Under the pieces are notes generated by a model. It was not told the DNA's origin. It saw only the letters and a program-made list of their open reading frames with translations, and made no database searches. Made by a program: the position numbers and the translations under genes. A stretch of DNA of 35,518 nucleotides from Lachnospiraceae bacterium (GTDB taxonomy: Bacteria > Bacillota > Clostridia > Lachnospirales > Lachnospiraceae): contig JAILLW010000070.1 of assembly GCA_024692955.1 (NCBI GenBank), forward strand, positions 1 to 35,518, in the 5' to 3' direction. Positions 32,831 through 35,518 of the stretch are shown here, piece after piece. Numbering within the stretch: position 1 is the stretch's first letter; every line of letters begins with the position of its first letter.

Positions 32831-32980
32831 ATGAACACGGACCTGCTTACGGAGAACATATTTGGACCTGACTTATGGGATGATCATAACTGCAGCAGGC
32901 TGTGGCAGGACCTGAGGGGAGTTACATACAGGCTTACATACAGGTATTACGATGAATATGAGAAATACAGAATCCAATAG
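32831..32980 (+). CDS. Possible small protein (49 aa)
   Basis: A 50-codon frame from ATG 32831 to TAG 32980 with a weak AAGG upstream. The sequence looks protein-like (LLTENIFGPDLWDDHNCSRL, then YRYYDEYEKYR) and lies between the hydrolase and the cyclotransferase-like gene, overlapping the latter's start by 29 nt. It may be a real small protein or the remnant of a larger gene; I do not recognise it. Confidence 0.35.
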   Translation: MNTDLLTENIFGPDLWDDHNCSRLWQDLRGVTYRLTYRYYDEYEKYRIQ

Positions 32981-33830
32981 ACATCAGATCAGAGTGTTCG
33001 TTTACGGAACTCTGATGAGAGGCCAAAGAGCACATCATTTCCTTGAGGGCGCGGAGTACCTCGGTGAATTCATTCTGGATAACTATGCCATCTATGACCT
33101 CGGAAGTTTTCCCGGGATAAAGCCGAAGAATGATCATCGGGTCTTTGGCGAAGTATATGAAATCGTTCCGGAAATGCTTCCGACATTAGACCGGTATGAA
33201 GGGGAAGGCAGCCTGTACGATCGGGTAAAAGTAAGCGCCGGAGGCGATGCCGGTACGGTCGAAGCCTATGCTTATGTATATAAAGGGAATCCCGGCAGCG
33301 AGCCGCTTGACGGGAAATGGGGCACACCGAAGAAGGATTATGTCTGGTATGCCTGCTACGGATCGAATCTTAGCGCTGACCGATTCCGTTGCTATATCGA
33401 AGGCGGATTGTGTAAAGAAAACGGAAATGTATACACGGGATGCAGGAAGGACAGATCTTTATGGACAGACAGCAGGATCAGAAGATATCCGGGCAGAATC
33501 TATTTTGCGAACAAAAGTTCCGCCTGGGAGGAGAAAGGCGTTGCATTCTATGACCCTGACGCAAAAGGGGAAACTATTATGCGCCTCTACAGGATCACGA
33601 AGGAACAGCTGCAGGAGGTTCAGAAGCAGGAAGGGCTGTGGCCACAATGGTATGGGCGGATGATCGAACTTGGAACAGAGGATGGACTGCCGGTTTATAC
33701 CATTACGAATGAAGTGCCGATTACGAGAAACGCACCATCGGAAAAATATCTGTCTCTAATCAGAAGGGCGCTGATACAGGAATGCGGGGTGCCGGAGGAT
33801 GAGGCTGAGGAGTATCTGGCGGATATATGA
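32952..33830 (+). CDS. Tandem gamma-glutamylcyclotransferase-like protein
   Basis: A 292-residue protein with two related halves. The N-terminal ~115 residues are an AIG2/GGCT-like domain: VFVYGTLMRGQRAHHFLEG with the substrate-binding YGTL, LPTLDRYEGEGSLYDRVKV carrying the likely catalytic Glu, and EAYAYVY. The second half starts with VWYACYGSNLSADRFRCYIE, the equivalent YGSNL motif, and continues through ANKSSAWEEKGVAFYDPDA. Such enzymes cleave gamma-glutamyl amines or peptides to pyroglutamate. The fusion suggests two active sites or one regulatory half. The ATG at 32952 has only a weak ribosome site; ATG 32958 is an alternative. It is the last GC-rich gene before the AT-rich methyltransferase locus. 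Confidence 0.85.
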   Translation: MNMRNTESNRHQIRVFVYGTLMRGQRAHHFLEGAEYLGEFILDNYAIYDLGSFPGIKPKNDHRVFGEVYEIVPEMLPTLDRYEGEGSLYDRVKVSAGGDAGTVEAYAYVYKGNPGSEPLDGKWGTPKKDYVWYACYGSNLSADRFRCYIEGGLCKENGNVYTGCRKDRSLWTDSRIRRYPGRIYFANKSSAWEEKGVAFYDPDAKGETIMRLYRITKEQLQEVQKQEGLWPQWYGRMIELGTEDGLPVYTITNEVPITRNAPSEKYLSLIRRALIQECGVPEDEAEEYLADI

Positions 33831-33869
33831 CTACTCCATTGTTGCATCTCGGTTTTTAGGTTCACATTA

Positions 33870-33947
33870 CGCATTTGTTACGCGCATTTGTGACGATTTG
33901 TGACGGATTTGTGAGCACTTTTTACTTGATACTATTCGCATTTGTGA
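33870..33947 (+). repeat. Five direct CGCATTTGTGA-type boxes in a promoter
   Basis: Boxes at 33870-33880 (CGCATTTGTTA), 33883-33893 (CGCATTTGTGA), 33894-33903 (CGATTTGTGA), 33904-33914 (CGGATTTGTGA) and 33937-33947 (CGCATTTGTGA). The first four are 10-13 bp apart, about one helical turn; the last lies between the -35 and -10 boxes. They look like binding sites for a regulator. Confidence 0.7.
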
Positions 33948-33954
33948 ATATAAT
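33926..33954 (+). promoter_or_regulatory. Promoter of the HTH-methyltransferase operon
   Basis: TTGATA (33926-33931) and TATAAT (33949-33954) are 17 nt apart, a near-consensus housekeeping promoter. Transcription should start near 33961, about 43 nt before the HTH gene. Confidence 0.8.
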
Positions 33955-33968
33955 ATTCTTGAGTAGAT

Positions 33969-33986
33969 TTGGCTAGGCTAAGCCAA
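33969..33986. promoter_or_regulatory. Inverted repeat downstream of the promoter (possible operator)
   Basis: TTGGCT (33969-33974) and AGCCAA (33981-33986) are perfect inverted arms around AGGCTA, in the expected 5' leader just before the AAGGAG ribosome site (33992-33997). It could be an operator for the adjacent HTH protein or an RNA hairpin affecting translation. Confidence 0.5.
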
Positions 33987-34003
33987 TTAACAAGGAGAAA
34001 AAA

Positions 34004-34204
34004 ATGGATCTGATATCAGTGACACAAGCAGCAGAAAAATGGGGAATATCAACAAGGAGAGTGCAGATATTGTTAGTCGAAGAACGAATACCAGGGGCTA
34101 TGCGTGTGGGAAAAACATGGGTTATTCCGGCAGACGCGGATAAACCCCAAGATGCAAGAATAAAAACAGGAAAGTATCAGAAGAATAAAACTCATAAAAA
34201 ATGA
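34004..34204 (+). CDS. Small helix-turn-helix protein (excisionase/MerR-like fold)
   Basis: A 66-residue protein. ISVTQAAEKWGISTRRVQIL is a winged helix-turn-helix of the type found in excisionase-like and HTH_17-like proteins, followed by a short wing (ERIPGAMRVGKTWVIP) and a basic Lys-rich tail. AAGGAG upstream. It directly precedes the cytosine methyltransferase, in the position of a controller protein. The direct repeats and inverted repeat in its own promoter are candidate binding sites. Family-level function (DNA binding) is secure; the regulatory role is inferred. Confidence 0.85.
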   Translation: MDLISVTQAAEKWGISTRRVQILLVEERIPGAMRVGKTWVIPADADKPQDARIKTGKYQKNKTHKK

Positions 34205-34258
34205 GGTCTGGTTATTAGTACATATACAAAAACAAAGTGAGTGAGGAAAAACATTTTT

Positions 34259-35452
34259 ATGATAAACAGAGAGTATAAGAAGTTTGAAAAAAACCGTGAC
34301 GTGATTTCGTTCTTTTCCGGTGGAATGGGTTTAGATATAGGAATGCAAAAGGCTGGTCTGAATGTTTTGGTTGGACAAGACTTTGATGAATTTTGTGTTG
34401 AAACAATGAAAGCAAATGGACATAAGGTGCTGGCTGGCGATATTAGAAATATTCAGCCCCAAGAGATGCTAGATCTGGCAGGATTAGAGGTAGGAGAAGC
34501 ATTTATGGTTTGCGGTGGGCCTCCGTGCCAACCATTTTCTACTGCTGGAAAAAGATTAGGCATTAACGATCCTCGAGGCAGCCTCTTTATGGATTACATT
34601 CGAATGATTGATTATATTAAGCCCAGGTTTTTTGTCATGGAGAATGTTAAAGGCATTATGTCCTCTCCATTAAGGCATGTTCCTATAAGTGAAAGAGATA
34701 AAAATGATCCAGAGGAGAAACTAGGAACTGTTTTAGATGTCATCCTTAATGAATTTGGAAAATTGGGATATAAAACCGTATATGGAGTACTAGACGCAGT
34801 AAATTATGGAGCCCCCCAGTTTAGAGAAAGATTTGTGTTAATTGGGAGCCGTGATAATGAAAACATATTTTTGCCAATGCCTACACATTTTCAAATTCAT
34901 CAAAATCCAGAATTCAGATGGAGGACCTTAGGTGAGGCAATAGAAGATATAGAAAATGATGACAAAGAATGCGCCGCATTAAGTGATGAGCGAAAACAGT
35001 ATTTGCATTTAGTACCAGAGGGTGGTAATTGGAGAAATCTTCCCCAAGATGTGATTAAAGAGGCTATGGGAGGAGCATTTGAGTCCGGTGGAGGAAAGGT
35101 CGGCTTTTACAGACGATTAACATATGCTCAACCGGCTCCAACTATTACAACTTCTCCTGCTCAAAAAGCAACTCTTCTTGGTCATCCAAGAAAGGATAGA
35201 CCGCTGAGCATTAAAGAGTGTGCAAGATGTCAGCAGTTTCCAGATGACTGGATATTTGTCGGAACAACTGCAGCAAAATATAAGCAAATTGGGAATGCGG
35301 TTCCTATCGGTTTGGGTGAGGCAATTGGACGCGCAGTAATTGCTGCCGCCGAAGACTCAGCCATTATTCAGACCAAAAGAACCCGAGGAACGAGTGTACA
35401 TAACAAGATTAAAGATGCAATAGAATTAGGGGGAAGTGATTATGGCAATTAA
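34259..35452 (+). CDS. DNA (cytosine-5-)-methyltransferase
   Basis: A 397-residue type II C5-cytosine methyltransferase with the conserved motifs in order: I (VISFFSGGMGLDIGMQKAG), IV with catalytic Cys90 (CGGPPCQPFSTAGKR), VI (FFVMENVKG, Glu128), VIII (FRERFVLIGSR), a target-recognition region of ~100 residues, IX (RRLTYAQPAPTITTSP) and X (QIGNAVPIGLGEAIG). It transfers a methyl group from S-adenosylmethionine to cytosine in a short recognition site that the sequence does not reveal. I prefer ATG 34259 (GAGGAA 10 nt upstream) over GTG 34241. AT-rich relative to the genome average. Its end overlaps the start of another gene by 11 nt, which may be the cognate endonuclease. Confidence 0.96.
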   Translation: MINREYKKFEKNRDVISFFSGGMGLDIGMQKAGLNVLVGQDFDEFCVETMKANGHKVLAGDIRNIQPQEMLDLAGLEVGEAFMVCGGPPCQPFSTAGKRLGINDPRGSLFMDYIRMIDYIKPRFFVMENVKGIMSSPLRHVPISERDKNDPEEKLGTVLDVILNEFGKLGYKTVYGVLDAVNYGAPQFRERFVLIGSRDNENIFLPMPTHFQIHQNPEFRWRTLGEAIEDIENDDKECAALSDERKQYLHLVPEGGNWRNLPQDVIKEAMGGAFESGGGKVGFYRRLTYAQPAPTITTSPAQKATLLGHPRKDRPLSIKECARCQQFPDDWIFVGTTAAKYKQIGNAVPIGLGEAIGRAVIAAAEDSAIIQTKRTRGTSVHNKIKDAIELGGSDYGN

Positions 35453-35518
35453 TTGTTCGTATGATGAAAGAGAAGTGGTTAAGGCCATAGCCTCTGCACT
35501 TGAGACATTTTACGGTTC
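35442..35518 (+). CDS. Start of an unidentified gene, possibly a restriction endonuclease (partial)
   Basis: ATG 35442 with GGGGGAAG about 8 nt upstream begins MAINCSYDEREVVKAIASAL and continues through ETFYG to the window edge (25 codons). It overlaps the methyltransferase by 11 nt, so translation is coupled. The position after a C5 methyltransferase suggests a cognate endonuclease or an accessory protein; 25 residues are too few to identify it. Confidence 0.7.
   Translation, partial: MAINCSYDEREVVKAIASALETFYG

Noticed and set aside
33809-33837. GGAGTA/TACTCC inverted repeat at the end of the cyclotransferase gene as a terminator
   Set aside because: Only 6 bp with a 17-nt loop and no T tract.

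Overview
The window looks like chromosomal DNA of a Gram-positive anaerobe of the Clostridia, most likely Lachnospiraceae. The clues are AGGAGG-type ribosome binding sites, TTGACA/TATAAT promoters, lipobox lipoproteins, AddAB-type recombination enzymes, a VTC-DUF4956-DUF4353 cluster and C_GCAxxG-type redox proteins. This placement is inference from gene content. Most of the window has a balanced, fairly GC-rich composition. Two stretches are visibly AT-richer (about 23.2-27.3 kb and 33.8 kb to the right edge) and look acquired.

Layout. 1-1478: end of an OmpR-type response regulator and its histidine kinase. 1472-1793: an intergenic block with three copies of a 37-bp palindromic repeat, a ~136-nt imperfect hairpin and a terminator. 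1881-5042: VTC-domain protein, DUF4956 membrane protein and DUF4353-type lipoprotein, a probable membrane/polyphosphate-linked operon. 5074-6850 (minus): two flavodoxin-fold redox proteins and a TetR regulator, with overlapping palindromic operators at the promoter. 7003-15010: a DUF2075 nuclease-helicase, then a short AddB and an AddA translationally coupled to it. 15059-17929: a lipoprotein with a C-terminal cyclophilin-like domain, a C_GCAxxG redox protein with an elaborate leader, and a ferredoxin-tailed aldo/keto reductase, with further copies of the 37-bp repeat. 17973-22778 (minus): a 1601-residue secreted protein that shares a bidirectional terminator with the reductase.

22901-27904 is a scar-rich accessory region: a flavodoxin pseudogene collapsed by an internal deletion, two AT-rich lipoprotein genes (one ending in two zinc ribbons), and a UPF0175 antitoxin-like gene whose PIN toxin partner appears reduced to about 14 residues and fused in frame. 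A PEBP-like lipoprotein follows. 27923-29970 is a tight operon of a SEL1/TPR-like protein, a J-domain protein and a HIRAN protein, followed by an ADP-ribosylglycohydrolase. 30937-33830 holds a second flavodoxin-fold pair (one member with membrane helices), an SGNH hydrolase and a tandem gamma-glutamylcyclotransferase-like protein. From 33870 the window enters an AT-rich restriction-modification locus: a promoter with repeated boxes, a small HTH protein, a complete cytosine-C5 methyltransferase, and the first 25 codons of an overlapping next gene, possibly the endonuclease.

The most unusual items are the 37-bp repeat that carries CDS stop codons and recurs as doublets with a 41-nt period, the frameshift-fused toxin-antitoxin relic, the SEL1/J/HIRAN operon, the AT-rich lipoprotein pair, and the repeat-decorated promoter of the restriction-modification operon. 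No tRNA, rRNA, CRISPR array or complete insertion sequence was seen.
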